Below are positions 8,238 through 18,576 of a DNA stretch of 60,211 nucleotides, one piece after another. The notes beneath the pieces are model-generated. The model saw only the letters and a list, made by a program, of their open reading frames with translations, was not told where the DNA came from and searched no databases. Location of the stretch: the NCBI GenBank assembly GCA_947258495.1, contig CAMYIN010000009.1:1-60211 (forward strand). Reading direction: 5' to 3'. The translations under genes and the position numbers were made by a program. Every line of letters starts with the position of its first letter. The first letter of the stretch is position 1. The DNA is from an uncultured Gammaproteobacteria bacterium (GTDB lineage Bacteria > Pseudomonadota > Gammaproteobacteria > Arenicellales > JAANXG01).

Positions 8238-9578
8238 TTACTGCGTAAACCGTTGCTCGAGGTAGTGAATATTGACGTCGCCGCGCTGAAAACCGGCGTC
8301 GCGAAGAATCCGCTGGTGCAGCGGAATATTGGTCTTGATGCCGTCGACGACCATTTCAAACAGCGCGCTGCGCATGCGAGCGATCGCCTCCGCGCGATCC
8401 GCGCCGTGGGCGAGCAGCTTGGCGATCAAAGAGTCGTAATAGGGGGGCACCACGTAATTATTGTACACATGCGAGTCCACGCGGATACCGGGGCCGCCCG
8501 GTTGGTGATATTGCACGATCCTGCCGGGAGACGGCAGAAATTTGTCGGGATCTTCCGCATTGATGCGGCATTCGATCGCGTGTCCCCGGAAGGTGATCTG
8601 CTCCTGTTGAAACGGCAGGCGATTCCCCATGGCGACCTTCAGCTGTTGCTTCACCAGATCAATGCCCGTAATCATCTCGGTAACCGGATGTTCGACCTGA
8701 ATGCGGGTGTTCATCTCCATGAAATAGAATTCGCCGTCCTGAAACAGGAATTCCAGGGTGCCGGCGCTCAAGTATTGGAACTGCTCGCAGGCCTGCACAC
8801 AGCGATTACCGATATTGTCTCGCTGCTCGGCGGTGATCCCCGGAGCGGGCGCCTCTTCCACGACCTTCTGATGCCGGCGCTGCATAGAGCAGTCCCGATC
8901 ACCGAGGTGCACCACGTTCCCGTATTGGTCCGCGATGACCTGGAATTCAATGTGCCTGGGCCGATCCAGGTACTTTTCCATGTAGACGATGTCGTTGTTG
9001 AACGCGGCCTCTGCCTCCGCCCGCGTAAGGGAAATCGCGTTGCGCAAGGCCGCTTCGGTATGCACCACGCGCATGCCTTTGCCGCCGCCGCCGCCGGCGG
9101 CCTTAATGATCACCGGGTAGCCGATATCGTTGGCGATCCGTAGGTTTTCCCGGTCGTCGTCGCCCAGCGGGCCCTCCGAGCCGGGCACACAGGGCATACC
9201 GGCCTCTTTCATGGTGCGGATAGCCGCTATCTTGTCGCCCATCAATCGAATGGTCTCGGCGCGCGGACCGACGAAAATGAATCCGCTCTGTTCCACCCGC
9301 TCGGCGAAATCCGCGTTCTCTGCGAGAAAGCCGTAGCCGGGGTGGATGGCGCCAGCGTCGGTCACCTCCGCCGCCGCAATCACCGCGGGAACGTTCAAAT
9401 AACTGCCGGCCGCGGCCGGTGGGCCTATACAGACCGATTCGTCAGCCAGCCGCACGTATTTCGCTTCACGGTCCGCCTCCGAGTGCACCGCCACGGTCCT
9501 GATACCCAGGTCGCGGCAGGCACGCTGAATTCGCAACGCAATTTCGCCACGATTCGCGATTACCAGTTTGTCGATCAT
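8238..9578 (-). CDS. accC: Acetyl-CoA carboxylase, biotin carboxylase subunit
   Basis: 446-aa ATP-grasp enzyme that carboxylates the biotin of AccB, the first half-reaction of fatty-acid synthesis. It begins [17 protein letters not shown] and carries the glycine-rich ATP loop [13 protein letters not shown], the catalytic [14 protein letters not shown] segment and the C-terminal GIKTNIPLH typical of AccC. The ATG at 9578 is selected; the open frame continues upstream only over the accB-accC gap. It is 34 bp downstream of accB. Confidence 0.97.
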   Translation of the reverse strand: MIDKLVIANRGEIALRIQRACRDLGIRTVAVHSEADREAKYVRLADESVCIGPPAAAGSYLNVPAVIAAAEVTDAGAIHPGYGFLAENADFAERVEQSGFIFVGPRAETIRLMGDKIAAIRTMKEAGMPCVPGSEGPLGDDDRENLRIANDIGYPVIIKAAGGGGGKGMRVVHTEAALRNAISLTRAEAEAAFNNDIVYMEKYLDRPRHIEFQVIADQYGNVVHLGDRDCSMQRRHQKVVEEAPAPGITAEQRDNIGNRCVQACEQFQYLSAGTLEFLFQDGEFYFMEMNTRIQVEHPVTEMITGIDLVKQQLKVAMGNRLPFQQEQITFRGHAIECRINAEDPDKFLPSPGRIVQYHQPGGPGIRVDSHVYNNYVVPPYYDSLIAKLLAHGADRAEAIARMRSALFEMVVDGIKTNIPLHQRILRDAGFQRGDVNIHYLEQRFTQ

Positions 9579-9612
9579 TGTGAAGCAGGCGACGACGCAG
9601 TTTGGATAAAGA

Positions 9613-10050
9613 TCAATCGAGTACGAACAGGACCTCGCCGTACTCCACCGGCTCCCCGTTCTCTTTGAGCACCGCAACCACGGTGCCGGATTTGTCCGCC
9701 TCGATCTGGTTGAAGATCTTCATCGCCTCGATCACGCACAGGGTATCGCCCACCTGTACCTTGCTTCCGACCTGCACGAAGGGCTTCGAACCCGGCTTCG
9801 GCGCGGCGTAGAAGGTCCCGACCATGGGAGACTTGACCTGGTGGCCCTTCGGTGCCTCCGGCGGCGGTAGTTCCCGGGCAACGGATGCCGGGTCGAGCTG
9901 CACCGCGGGACCGGGAGCGTGGGACGCCGGCGGTTGGGTGGACGTCGCGCGGCTCAGCCGGATGGACTCTTCGCCCTCCCTGATCTCCAATTCGCTCAAG
10001 TTGGAGTCTTCCAGCAGTTCAATCAGCTTCTTGATTTTTCGCAGATCCAT
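9613..10050 (-). CDS. accB: Biotin carboxyl carrier protein of acetyl-CoA carboxylase
   Basis: 145-aa BCCP. It has the conserved N-terminal [16 protein letters not shown], a proline/alanine-rich flexible linker (about residues 35-70), and the C-terminal biotinyl domain with the [11 protein letters not shown] motif in which Lys111 is the biotinylation site. The 'thumb' insertion around residues 78-95 is present. The ATG at 10050 lies 5 bp after the aroQ stop; three codons upstream would read into the aroQ stop region. Partner of accC immediately downstream. Confidence 0.97.
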   Translation of the reverse strand: MDLRKIKKLIELLEDSNLSELEIREGEESIRLSRATSTQPPASHAPGPAVQLDPASVARELPPPEAPKGHQVKSPMVGTFYAAPKPGSKPFVQVGSKVQVGDTLCVIEAMKIFNQIEADKSGTVVAVLKENGEPVEYGEVLFVLD

Positions 10051-10055
10051 ATCGA

Positions 10056-10499
10056 TCAATCCGCGCGCAATCGGCGCATCGCGGCCCGCAGTGCCAGTTC
10101 GTAGCCGTAAGCTCCCAGTCCGCTGATGACCCCGACTGCCAGCTCTGAAAGATACGAGTGCGCACGAAACGGCTCGCGGGCGTGAATGTTGGAAAGGTGC
10201 ACCTCGATGAATGGGATGTTCACCGCCGCCAGGGCGTCTCGCAGGGCGACGCTGGTGTGGGTGAAGGCCGCGGGGTTGATGACGATAAACGCCACGCCCT
10301 GCGCGGCCGCGGCCTGGATCGCGTCCACCAATTCGTGCTCCGCGTTGCTCTGCAGGTGGGCGATGTCGTGGCTGTGTCGCGCCGCAAGCTGCTTGAGGTC
10401 GGCGACGACCGTGTCGAGCGTGACGCGGCCGTAGTGCTCGGGTTCGCGATTACCCAACAAGTTGAGGTTCGGGCCATTCAGAATTAGTATTTTCGCCAT
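10056..10499 (-). CDS. aroQ: 3-dehydroquinate dehydratase, type II
   Basis: 147-aa type II dehydroquinase of the shikimate pathway, a dodecameric enzyme unrelated to the aldolase-type AroD. The N-terminal [21 protein letters not shown] segment carries the catalytic Arg and Tyr, and [17 protein letters not shown] and [14 protein letters not shown] carry the active-site histidine, asparagine and arginine residues. The ATG at 10499 gives the family start [10 protein letters not shown]. It leads the aroQ-accB-accC-prmA run, a common arrangement in gammaproteobacteria; the promoter must be within 10500-10682. Confidence 0.96.
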   Translation of the reverse strand: MAKILILNGPNLNLLGNREPEHYGRVTLDTVVADLKQLAARHSHDIAHLQSNAEHELVDAIQAAAAQGVAFIVINPAAFTHTSVALRDALAAVNIPFIEVHLSNIHAREPFRAHSYLSELAVGVISGLGAYGYELALRAAMRRLRAD

Positions 10500-10682
10500 A
10501 CGTGCCCCGAACGTGCTTCTATTTTTGCGAAAGCAAGCTCGATCGTACCTAGTTTGCCCAATCTGCGGTGCGAAGTCCAGCAGCCCGTCAAGATCAGGGG
10601 AGAAGCAGGCAAACTCAGGGAAATTTGGGTTAGTTCGAGACGCGATAGCAGAAACACATCGGCGCATGGCGCCCCAGCGAAT

Positions 10683-12938
10683 TCAAACGCCCGCGATGTG
10701 CCGCAGAAATTCGTCGGCCGGCATGTACCCGTAGCGACGCAGGTCTTTTCGCTCGGATCCGTCGGCGGCGAAGAACAGCATGGCGGGCGGTCCGAACACA
10801 TGGTATCGCTTCTTTATCGCCCGGGTATCGGGGTTAGCCGGATCGGTCACGTCGACCTGAAGCAGGACAAATCGATCCCGCAGCGCGCTGCTCACGCGAA
10901 CGTCTTCGAAGGTGGCCTTCTCCATGCGCACGCAATCGACGCACCAGTCCGCGTAGTAATCCAGCAAAACTGGTTTGCCGCGGCGCTTGGCCTGCTGCAA
11001 CTGCGCTTCGAGCTGGGGTAGGGAAGCCACGCGGGTAAACAGGCTTTGATGTTCGAGCGCCGTCGCCCGCGCCGCGTCCGCCGGTCCCAGGCCGAGGTTC
11101 CCGAGTTCGATTGGCCGGAGTACGTCGCGATTACCCGTCATACCGCCGATCAGCGCCAGCACGCCCCACGCCAGCAAGAACACGCCCGCGCCCTTGAATA
11201 CGTAGCGCCAGCCGTTGGCGCCGTCCGGCAGCGCTTGCGTCGCCCCCATGAATACCGCGGTGACGATAAACAGCGCGGCCCAAAGATAGAGTACGGGGAC
11301 TTCGGGTACCGCGCCGAGCAGGTAGATAGCGACACCCAGCAACAGCACGCCGAAGGCGTACTTGACGCGATCCATCCAGGCGCCGGCCCTCGGCAGAAGA
11401 AAGCCGGCGCCGAAGCCGAGCGCGATCAGGAACACTCCCATGCCCAGCGAGAGCGCGAACATGATCCCGCCGCCGAGAACGGGATCTCCCTTGACGATGG
11501 CGACGCCGAGGGCGACGATGAGCAACGGCGATACGCAGGCACCGACTATCAGGGCCGATATCATCCCCAGGACGAACACCACGCTGAGCGCCCCTCCCTG
11601 CATACTTCGGGTGCGGTTCTGCAGGCGCGATTGGATCGCCGAGGGCATCTGGATTTCGTAGACACCGAACATAGACAACGCCAGCAGCACCAAGATGAGG
11701 CTGATGGCGCCGATCGCCCAGATGTTCTGGAAATAGGCCTGCAGCTGGTCGCCCGTGGCCCCGGCGAGGACGCCGGCAATGGTGTAGGTGACCGCCGTGC
11801 CGAGGACGTAGGTGATCGCGAGCAGACCGCCTTTCTTGTTGGTGATGGCCTCGCCCTGCCCGACGATGATGCTGGACAGGATCGGGATCATCGGCAGCAC
11901 GCACGGTGTAAACGTCAGCAGGATTCCGGAGAAGAACGCGGTCATTATGTAACCCCAGAACCCCTCGTCCGTGCCCGCGGCCGGCTTGAGCGGATCGACG
12001 CCGCCGGCGCCAGCGGCCGACGCGGGCGCGGCCCTCGCGGTACCGATTCCCGGTACGCGCAGTTCCACGGTCTTGGTGATGGGTGGGTAACAGATGCCTT
12101 TGTCCGCGCAGCCCTGATATTTCACGTCGAACTTCGCCGTGGTCGCGGCGTCCGACTCGCGAACTAGGGGCACGGTGACGTCGAAGCCCTTGTAATACAC
12201 CACGCTTTTTCCAAAGAATTCGTCCTCCTTATCCTTCCCCGGCGGAAGCTGGTAGTCGCCGACGCGTATCCCGGAGGTGCGGCTCTCGAAGCGGGTCTTG
12301 TCCTGATACAGGTAATAGCCGTCGGCGATGGTGAAGGTGGCGCCGAGGGTGTCCGGGTCCAGCACACCGACCTCGAACTGAAACGCCTCGTCGGGATCCA
12401 GGAATTCGTCCTCCTGCACTCCGCCCAAAAGATCACGCAGCGACGACAGAGAGGTGACCGGCGTCTTCGCCGCGGTCGATGCGGACGGTTTGCCGCCGGC
12501 GTCCGTTGCCGCCGGCAACGTCAGGCTCACCGTGTGCTTGATGGGCGGATAGCACACGCCAATGGGTTCGTTGCATCCTTGCCCTTCGGCTTCGATGACG
12601 ACGCCGAGCGGCTCCGTAGATTGCCGTTGTACCGGTACTTCGATGTACACGGTGTCCGTGTAAACCTCCACTTCTCCGAACAGCGGGTCTTGTTTTCGCT
12701 TCCCCGGCGGGAGCTGTATTTCGCCCAGCGTCACCACCCCTTCGACCCGCCGCACCCGATACTTGTCGCGGTACATGTAGTAATCCTTGGCGATGTCCCA
12801 CGTAACCTGGATAGCGTTCGGCGTAAGGCTGGTGGCGGTGAACGCAAACGCCTTATCCGGCTCAAGCAATTCTTCCTGCTGCGCAGCTACGGCCGCAGAC
12901 ATCAGGCTGAGCGCAAAAAAGCCCCCTAGCGTCTTCAT
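10683..12938 (-). CDS. dsbD: Thiol:disulfide interchange protein DsbD with two N-terminal alpha domains
   Basis: 751-aa inner-membrane reductant conduit that passes electrons from cytoplasmic thioredoxin to periplasmic DsbC, CcmG and others. In order: signal peptide (1-20); a first DsbD-alpha domain (about 21-140) with Cys122 and Cys129; a second, homologous alpha domain (about 165-295) with Cys277 and Cys283; an eight-helix membrane domain with cysteines in FTPCVLPMIPILSS and VGACVSPLL; and a C-terminal thioredoxin-like domain with WCVDC (Cys666, Cys669). E. coli DsbD has a single alpha domain and about 565 aa, so this protein carries an extra module. The ATG at 12938 gives a clean signal peptide and an 8-bp gap to cutA; the longer frame would overlap cutA. 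Confidence 0.94.
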   Translation of the reverse strand: MKTLGGFFALSLMSAAVAAQQEELLEPDKAFAFTATSLTPNAIQVTWDIAKDYYMYRDKYRVRRVEGVVTLGEIQLPPGKRKQDPLFGEVEVYTDTVYIEVPVQRQSTEPLGVVIEAEGQGCNEPIGVCYPPIKHTVSLTLPAATDAGGKPSASTAAKTPVTSLSSLRDLLGGVQEDEFLDPDEAFQFEVGVLDPDTLGATFTIADGYYLYQDKTRFESRTSGIRVGDYQLPPGKDKEDEFFGKSVVYYKGFDVTVPLVRESDAATTAKFDVKYQGCADKGICYPPITKTVELRVPGIGTARAAPASAAGAGGVDPLKPAAGTDEGFWGYIMTAFFSGILLTFTPCVLPMIPILSSIIVGQGEAITNKKGGLLAITYVLGTAVTYTIAGVLAGATGDQLQAYFQNIWAIGAISLILVLLALSMFGVYEIQMPSAIQSRLQNRTRSMQGGALSVVFVLGMISALIVGACVSPLLIVALGVAIVKGDPVLGGGIMFALSLGMGVFLIALGFGAGFLLPRAGAWMDRVKYAFGVLLLGVAIYLLGAVPEVPVLYLWAALFIVTAVFMGATQALPDGANGWRYVFKGAGVFLLAWGVLALIGGMTGNRDVLRPIELGNLGLGPADAARATALEHQSLFTRVASLPQLEAQLQQAKRRGKPVLLDYYADWCVDCVRMEKATFEDVRVSSALRDRFVLLQVDVTDPANPDTRAIKKRYHVFGPPAMLFFAADGSERKDLRRYGYMPADEFLRHIAGV

Positions 12939-12946
12939 TCGAGTGT

Positions 12947-13270
12947 TCACGATTTCTGTACGGAGTCTACCCAAGCGAGGTATTCGGCCGAGCCGTCAGT
13001 GATAGGGACTGCAATAATTTCGGGAAGTTCGTAGGTGTGCAAGGCTTTGATGCGTCGCTCGATGGCGGCGTAATTGCTGACCGTCGACTTGATCCACAAC
13101 AGATATTCCGAATCCGACTCGACCGCGCCCTGCCAGCGATACACGGATTCCACGCCCGGTACGATATTCACACACGCGGCCAACGACTCCGCAACAAGGT
13201 CGAGCGCCAGCGCGTGTGCGCTTTCTTTATCCGCGCAGGTGGTAATAACTATTTGGAACCGGGATTCCAT
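12947..13270 (-). CDS. cutA: Divalent-cation tolerance protein CutA
   Basis: 107-aa trimeric CutA1 family protein, linked to divalent-cation tolerance in E. coli though its biochemical role is unclear. Diagnostic segments are IVITTCADKESAHALALDLV, AACVNIVPGVESVYRWQGAVE and the C-terminal YELPEIIAVPI. The ATG at 13270 gives the family length; the frame is open upstream without homology. It lies 8 bp before dsbD; cutA-dsbD pairing is common (in E. coli cutA precedes dsbD). Confidence 0.94.
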   Translation of the reverse strand: MESRFQIVITTCADKESAHALALDLVAESLAACVNIVPGVESVYRWQGAVESDSEYLLWIKSTVSNYAAIERRIKALHTYELPEIIAVPITDGSAEYLAWVDSVQKS

Positions 13271-13457
13271 GCTGCTCTCACGGTGACTTCGCCCGCAACG
13301 GCGCCGGGCGTTCAAAGCACGCCCAATTATTACACGGGCCGGCGCGAATTGTGGCCATGGGCGCGGCGGCGCGTTTCGAGCGATCACGCCGCCTTGGTTC
13401 AATGGGGCGGGTAGCATAACATCGGACTTCCCAATTACACGGTAGTTAGAGAGGACC

Positions 13458-13474
13458 CGGTTCGCTGCGAACCG
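13458..13474. repeat. Short perfect inverted repeat upstream of fxsA
   Basis: CGGTTCG, a 3-nt spacer and CGAACCG form a 7-bp perfect hairpin ending 13 bp before the fxsA GTG. It adjoins the GAGAGGAC that could be the ribosome-binding site, so it might affect fxsA translation. No T-run follows, so it is not an intrinsic terminator. Confidence 0.3.
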
Positions 13475-13487
13475 AGAATATGACGAC

Positions 13488-13955
13488 GTGACCCCGTTCT
13501 CCATCCTACTGACGACGTTCCTCGTCGTGCCCCTGATCGAGATCTACCTGCTGATCAAGGTCGGCGGCCTCATCGGCGCCGCGTGGACGATCTTCTGCGT
13601 CGTCTTTACCGCGGTACTCGGTGCCTTTCTCGTCCGATCGCAGGGATTTTCCACGGTGCGGCGCATACAGTCCGAACTCGAAGCCGGCGAACTGCCGGCG
13701 ACGGCCCTGCTGGAGGGAGTGTGCCTGCTGCTCGCCGGTGCCCTCCTGCTCACGCCCGGATTTTTCACCGACGCCGTCGGCTTCGCCTGTCTCACCCCGG
13801 CGCTGCGGCGTGCCGTCATTCGTTACGTATTGGATCGAGGCCTGATCCGAGCCCACGGGACGCCGGGTGCGGACCCCACCCCCGGTCCGGGGCACAAAAC
13901 CGACCAGGGCACGACCCTGGAGGGCGAGTATCGGCGCGTCGACGACGACACTTGA
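13488..13955 (+). CDS. fxsA: FxsA family inner-membrane protein
   Basis: 155-aa FxsA-family protein. E. coli FxsA (suppressor of F exclusion of phage T7) sits in the cytoplasmic membrane; the cellular role is unknown. The N-terminus has hydrophobic helices (about residues 3-25, 28-47 and 77-95) with the family pattern PLIEIYLLIKVGGLIG and LTPGFFTDAVGF. A soluble polar tail of about 40 residues follows. The start is GTG at 13488; the ATG eight bases earlier is in another frame and hits a stop at once. It is immediately upstream of groES in the same direction, a frequent pairing. The groESL -35 box overlaps its stop codon. Confidence 0.88.
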   Translation: MTPFSILLTTFLVVPLIEIYLLIKVGGLIGAAWTIFCVVFTAVLGAFLVRSQGFSTVRRIQSELEAGELPATALLEGVCLLLAGALLLTPGFFTDAVGFACLTPALRRAVIRYVLDRGLIRAHGTPGADPTPGPGHKTDQGTTLEGEYRRVDDDT

Positions 13956-13979
13956 CAACCGTTTCCTCATGGATATTAT
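13952..13979 (+). promoter_or_regulatory. sigma70-type promoter of groES-groEL
   Basis: A perfect -35 hexamer TTGACA (13952-13957) is followed after 16 bp by TATTAT (13974-13979, 5 of 6 match to TATAAT). The -35 overlaps the fxsA stop codon, and the -10 runs into the first base of the CIRCE element, so a repressor bound at CIRCE would block RNA polymerase. Confidence 0.7.
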
Positions 13980-14005
13980 TAGCACTCATCAACGATGAGT
14001 GCTAA
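13979..14005. promoter_or_regulatory. CIRCE operator (HrcA binding site)
   Basis: Perfect consensus TTAGCACTC, 9-bp spacer, GAGTGCTAA, located 63 bp before the groES ATG. CIRCE is the known operator of the heat-shock repressor HrcA, whose activity depends on GroEL, giving feedback control. hrcA itself is not in this window, so the sequence predicts one elsewhere in the genome. Confidence 0.95.
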
Positions 14006-14067
14006 CAGCGCCCATCGCTGGGTAACAACGTTACCGTAAACCGTAACCTTTAGAGGAGACTAAACGA

Positions 14068-14355
14068 ATGGCAATTCGTCCACTTCATGATCGCGTTTTG
14101 GTCCGTCGCCTGGACGACGAAAAGAAAAGCCCGGGCGGGATCGTGATACCCGATACTGCCGCTGAAAAGCCCATGCAGGGAGAGATCGTCGCCGTCGGCA
14201 ACGGCAAAATTCAAGAAAACGGGGAGATTCGCCCGCTGGACGTGAAGGTCGGCGACAAGGTGCTGTTCGGAAAATATTCCGGCACCGAAGTCAAAGTCGA
14301 AGGCGAGGAGCTTCTCGTCATGCGTGAAGACGACATCATGGGCGTCGTCGAGTAA
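14068..14355 (+). CDS. groES: Co-chaperonin GroES
   Basis: 95-aa GroES, the heptameric lid of the GroEL folding chamber. The N-terminal [12 protein letters not shown], the mobile loop around residues 16-33 ([16 protein letters not shown]), [10 protein letters not shown] and the C-terminal [16 protein letters not shown] are all canonical. A strong AGAGGAG ribosome-binding site precedes the ATG. It is the first gene of the CIRCE-controlled groESL operon, with groEL 37 bp downstream. Confidence 0.98.
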   Translation: MAIRPLHDRVLVRRLDDEKKSPGGIVIPDTAAEKPMQGEIVAVGNGKIQENGEIRPLDVKVGDKVLFGKYSGTEVKVEGEELLVMREDDIMGVVE

Positions 14356-14380
14356 ACCCTGGACAGTGAATATTTTTTAG

Positions 14381-16030
<1,650 letters not shown>

Positions 16031-16057
16031 GCCACCCCCCCACCCGCTGTGCTATCG

Positions 16058-16088
16058 AAAGCCCCGCTCTTTGAGCGGGGCTTTTTTT
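16058..16088 (+). terminator. Intrinsic terminator of groESL
   Basis: A 12-bp stem (arms 16058-16069 and 16073-16084, AAAGCCCCGCTC and its complement) closes a TTT loop and is followed by more T residues to 16088. It begins 28 bp after the groEL stop: a textbook Rho-independent terminator. Confidence 0.93.
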
Positions 16089-16211
16089 GGTATCTGTATC
16101 CGGGATTCGCGTCGTTGGCGCACGCTCCGTCGCGAGCGTCCTAAACCGGACTTTTCACAGAAGTTACGCAAGCCGCGGTGCGCCAATTGGTCTCGGCGGT
16201 GGGTTGTGGTA

Positions 16212-16240
16212 CTTTGTTCAGCCTCTAACAAAGCCTATTA
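16212..16240 (+). promoter_or_regulatory. Inverted repeat and possible promoter upstream of aapJ
   Basis: CTTTGTT (16212-16218) and AACAAAG (16227-16233) form a perfect 7-bp dyad with an 8-bp spacer, 60 bp before the aapJ ATG. TTGTTC inside the left arm is 16 bp from a TATTAA-like hexamer (about 16235-16240), so the dyad would overlap a weak promoter. It could be a repressor or activator operator for the transporter; the regulator is not identifiable. Confidence 0.35.
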
Positions 16241-16293
16241 AAAGAGTTCTTTTCGCAGTGCAGCGACCCACCATCAACGCTGGAGGAGCAAAC

Positions 16294-17313
16294 ATGAGAC
16301 TTACACAGACGTTCGCCGCGGGTGCATTTTTGTTTGTGATGCCGTTTGCGTTCGTGCAGGCGGGGACACTCGACACCGTAAAGCAGCGCGGCCACGTACA
16401 ATGCGGCGTCAACACCGGCCTGCCCGGATTTTCGTTTCCCGACGACACGGGAAGATGGAGCGGTCTTGACGTAGACGTGTGCCGGGCGGTCGCCGCCGCA
16501 GTGTTCGGCGACGCGGAAAAAGTGAAGTTCACCCCCCTCAACGCAAAAGAGCGATTCACTGCGCTGCAATCCGGAGAAATCGACGTCCTGTCGCGGAACA
16601 CTACCTGGACCCAGACCCGCGACACCTCGCTGGGCCTGAACTTCACCGGCGTGACGTACTACGACGGGCAGGGGTTCATGGTGAAGAAAAACCTCGGCAT
16701 TAAGGGCGCCAAGGAGCTCGACGGCGCCGCCGTCTGCATTCAGGCGGGCACCACCACCGAGCTCAACCTGGACGATTATTTCCGCACCAACAACATGAAA
16801 TATTCGCCCATCACCTACGACAAGGGCGCGGAGACGGTGAAAGGCTTCGAGGCGGGCCGCTGCGACGTGCTGACTTCGGACCAGTCCCAGCTTTACGCCT
16901 TGCGCATCCAGCTCAAGGACCCCGACAGCGCCATGGTGCTGCCGGAAGTCATCTCCAAGGAACCCTTGGGTCCGGTGGTGCGCCAAGGGGACGACGAATG
17001 GTTCAACGTCGTCAAATGGGCCCTGTTCGCCATGGTCGAAGCAGAGGACCTGGGCGTGTCTTCTCAGAACGTCGACGAGATGAAGGCGAACAGCAAGAAT
17101 CCCAGCATCCGCCGCCTCATCGGGCTCGAGGGTATAGCGGGCAAGGGCCTGGGGCTACCCGATGACTGGGCCTACCAGATCGTGAAACAGCTCGGCAACT
17201 ACAGCGAGGCGTTTGAACGCAACGTGGGGCAGGGCAGTCCGCTGAAGATATCGCGCGGTCTGAACGCACTGTGGACCGCCGGCGGCCTGCAATACCCACC
17301 GCCGTTCCGCTGA
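16294..17313 (+). CDS. aapJ: General L-amino-acid ABC transporter, periplasmic binding protein AapJ
   Basis: 339-aa solute-binding protein of the polar amino-acid family (cluster 3), AapJ type. A cleavable signal peptide (1-23, ending FVQA) is followed by a bilobed domain starting GTLDTVKQRGHVQCGVNTGLPGF; the pairs GLDVDVCRAVAAAVFG, FTALQSGEIDVLSRNTTWT and GRCDVLTSDQSQLYALR are typical of AapJ. The ATG at 16294 is preceded by TGGAGGAG, deciding the start over earlier codons in the open frame. First gene of aapJQMP; expected ligands are a broad range of L-amino acids as in Rhizobium, which is inference here. Confidence 0.93.
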   Translation: MRLTQTFAAGAFLFVMPFAFVQAGTLDTVKQRGHVQCGVNTGLPGFSFPDDTGRWSGLDVDVCRAVAAAVFGDAEKVKFTPLNAKERFTALQSGEIDVLSRNTTWTQTRDTSLGLNFTGVTYYDGQGFMVKKNLGIKGAKELDGAAVCIQAGTTTELNLDDYFRTNNMKYSPITYDKGAETVKGFEAGRCDVLTSDQSQLYALRIQLKDPDSAMVLPEVISKEPLGPVVRQGDDEWFNVVKWALFAMVEAEDLGVSSQNVDEMKANSKNPSIRRLIGLEGIAGKGLGLPDDWAYQIVKQLGNYSEAFERNVGQGSPLKISRGLNALWTAGGLQYPPPFR

Positions 17314-17386
17314 TCGGCGCCTAGACGTCCGGTGTGCGCCCGCACGGGCGCACACCGGGTCGATTACCACCCCTCCCGGGCTCGGC

Positions 17387-18574
17387 ATGAGCGACGAAGC
17401 GCCACTTACCAAGGCTGCGAAGACCTCGATCCTGAACAACCCGACGTTTCGCTCGGTGACGTTTCAGGTGCTCATGGGCGCGGCGGTGATCGCGTTCTTC
17501 GGCTACATCGCCAACAACACGCTGCACAACATGGCCCAGCGGGGGATCTCCACCGGATTCGGCTTTCTCGATCAGAAGGCCGGGTTCGGGATCCTCATGT
17601 CGCTCATCGAGTACGACGCCGATCATAGCTACGGCCGCACCTTCTTCGTCGGTCTGCTCAACACCCTGCTGGTGTCGTTCCTCGGTATCGTTGTCGCCAC
17701 CATCCTCGGATTCGTCATCGGCATCGCGCGCCTGTCGAGAAACTGGCTGATTGCGCGTTTGGCGACCGCCTATGTCGAGATCTTCCGCAACATCCCCCTG
17801 CTGCTGCAGATCCTGTTCTGGTACTTCGCGGTGTTGAGCGCGCTGCCTTCGCCGCGCCAGTCGCTGTCGTTCCTCGGCATCGGATATCTGAACGTGCGCG
17901 GTCTGTACTTGCCGGCCCCGGTGCCGGAACCGGGCTTTCTGGCGGTGGAAATCGCCCTGCTGTTCGGGGTTGTCGCCACCGTAGCGGTCACGATCTGGGC
18001 GCACCGGCGCCAGGACCGCACCGGCCAGCAGTTCCCGGTGTTCTATACCGCCCTCGCGCTGGTCGTCGGCCTGCCGTCGCTGGTATTCGCCGCGTCCGGC
18101 TTCCCCGTGTCCTGGGACATGCCGGTGCTCCAGGGCTTCAACTTCCGCGGCGGGCTGCCTTTGATCCCGGAACTGGTGGCCCTGGTCCTGTCGCTGTCCA
18201 TCTACACCGCCGCGTTCATCGCCGAGATCGTGCGCGCCGGCATCCTCGCCGTGAGCCACGGACAGACCGAGGCCTCACGCGCGCTGGGGTTGCGTCCCGG
18301 GCTCACGCTGCAGCTGGTGGTCATCCCGCAGGCCATGCGCGTCATCATTCCGCCGCTCACCAGTCAGTACCTCAATCTCACCAAGAACTCCTCGTTGGCC
18401 ACCGCGGTGGGCTATCCGGATTTGGTGGCGGTGTGGTCGGGCACGACCCTGAACCAGACCGGGCAGGCGGTGGAGATCATCCTCATGACCATGGCGGTGT
18501 ACCTGACGATCAGCCTGCTGATCTCCATGCTCATGAACTGGTACAACCGGCGCAAGGCGCTGGTGGAACGCTAG
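17387..18574 (+). CDS. aapQ: General L-amino-acid ABC transporter permease AapQ
   Basis: 395-aa polytopic permease of the HisM/GlnP type, AapQ clade. N-terminal hydrophobic helix at about residues 24-44, then a periplasmic region and a cluster of helices including FVGLLNTLLVSFLGIVVATILGF, with the conserved EIFRNIPLLLQILFWY segment. The cytoplasmic EAA loop (SHGQTEASRALGLRPGLTLQLVVIPQAMR) that docks on the ATPase lies near the C-terminus. The large insert between the first helices and the EAA loop is typical of AapQ versus small His/Gln permeases. It follows aapJ by 73 bp and precedes aapM by 2 bp. Confidence 0.92.
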   Translation: MSDEAPLTKAAKTSILNNPTFRSVTFQVLMGAAVIAFFGYIANNTLHNMAQRGISTGFGFLDQKAGFGILMSLIEYDADHSYGRTFFVGLLNTLLVSFLGIVVATILGFVIGIARLSRNWLIARLATAYVEIFRNIPLLLQILFWYFAVLSALPSPRQSLSFLGIGYLNVRGLYLPAPVPEPGFLAVEIALLFGVVATVAVTIWAHRRQDRTGQQFPVFYTALALVVGLPSLVFAASGFPVSWDMPVLQGFNFRGGLPLIPELVALVLSLSIYTAAFIAEIVRAGILAVSHGQTEASRALGLRPGLTLQLVVIPQAMRVIIPPLTSQYLNLTKNSSLATAVGYPDLVAVWSGTTLNQTGQAVEIILMTMAVYLTISLLISMLMNWYNRRKALVER

Positions 18575-18576
18575 CC

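Noticed and set aside
16200..16230. sigma54 promoter upstream of aapJ (nitrogen control)
   Set aside because: The best candidate TGGTAC...GC has its GC one base out of the required spacing, so it fails the -24/-12 consensus.
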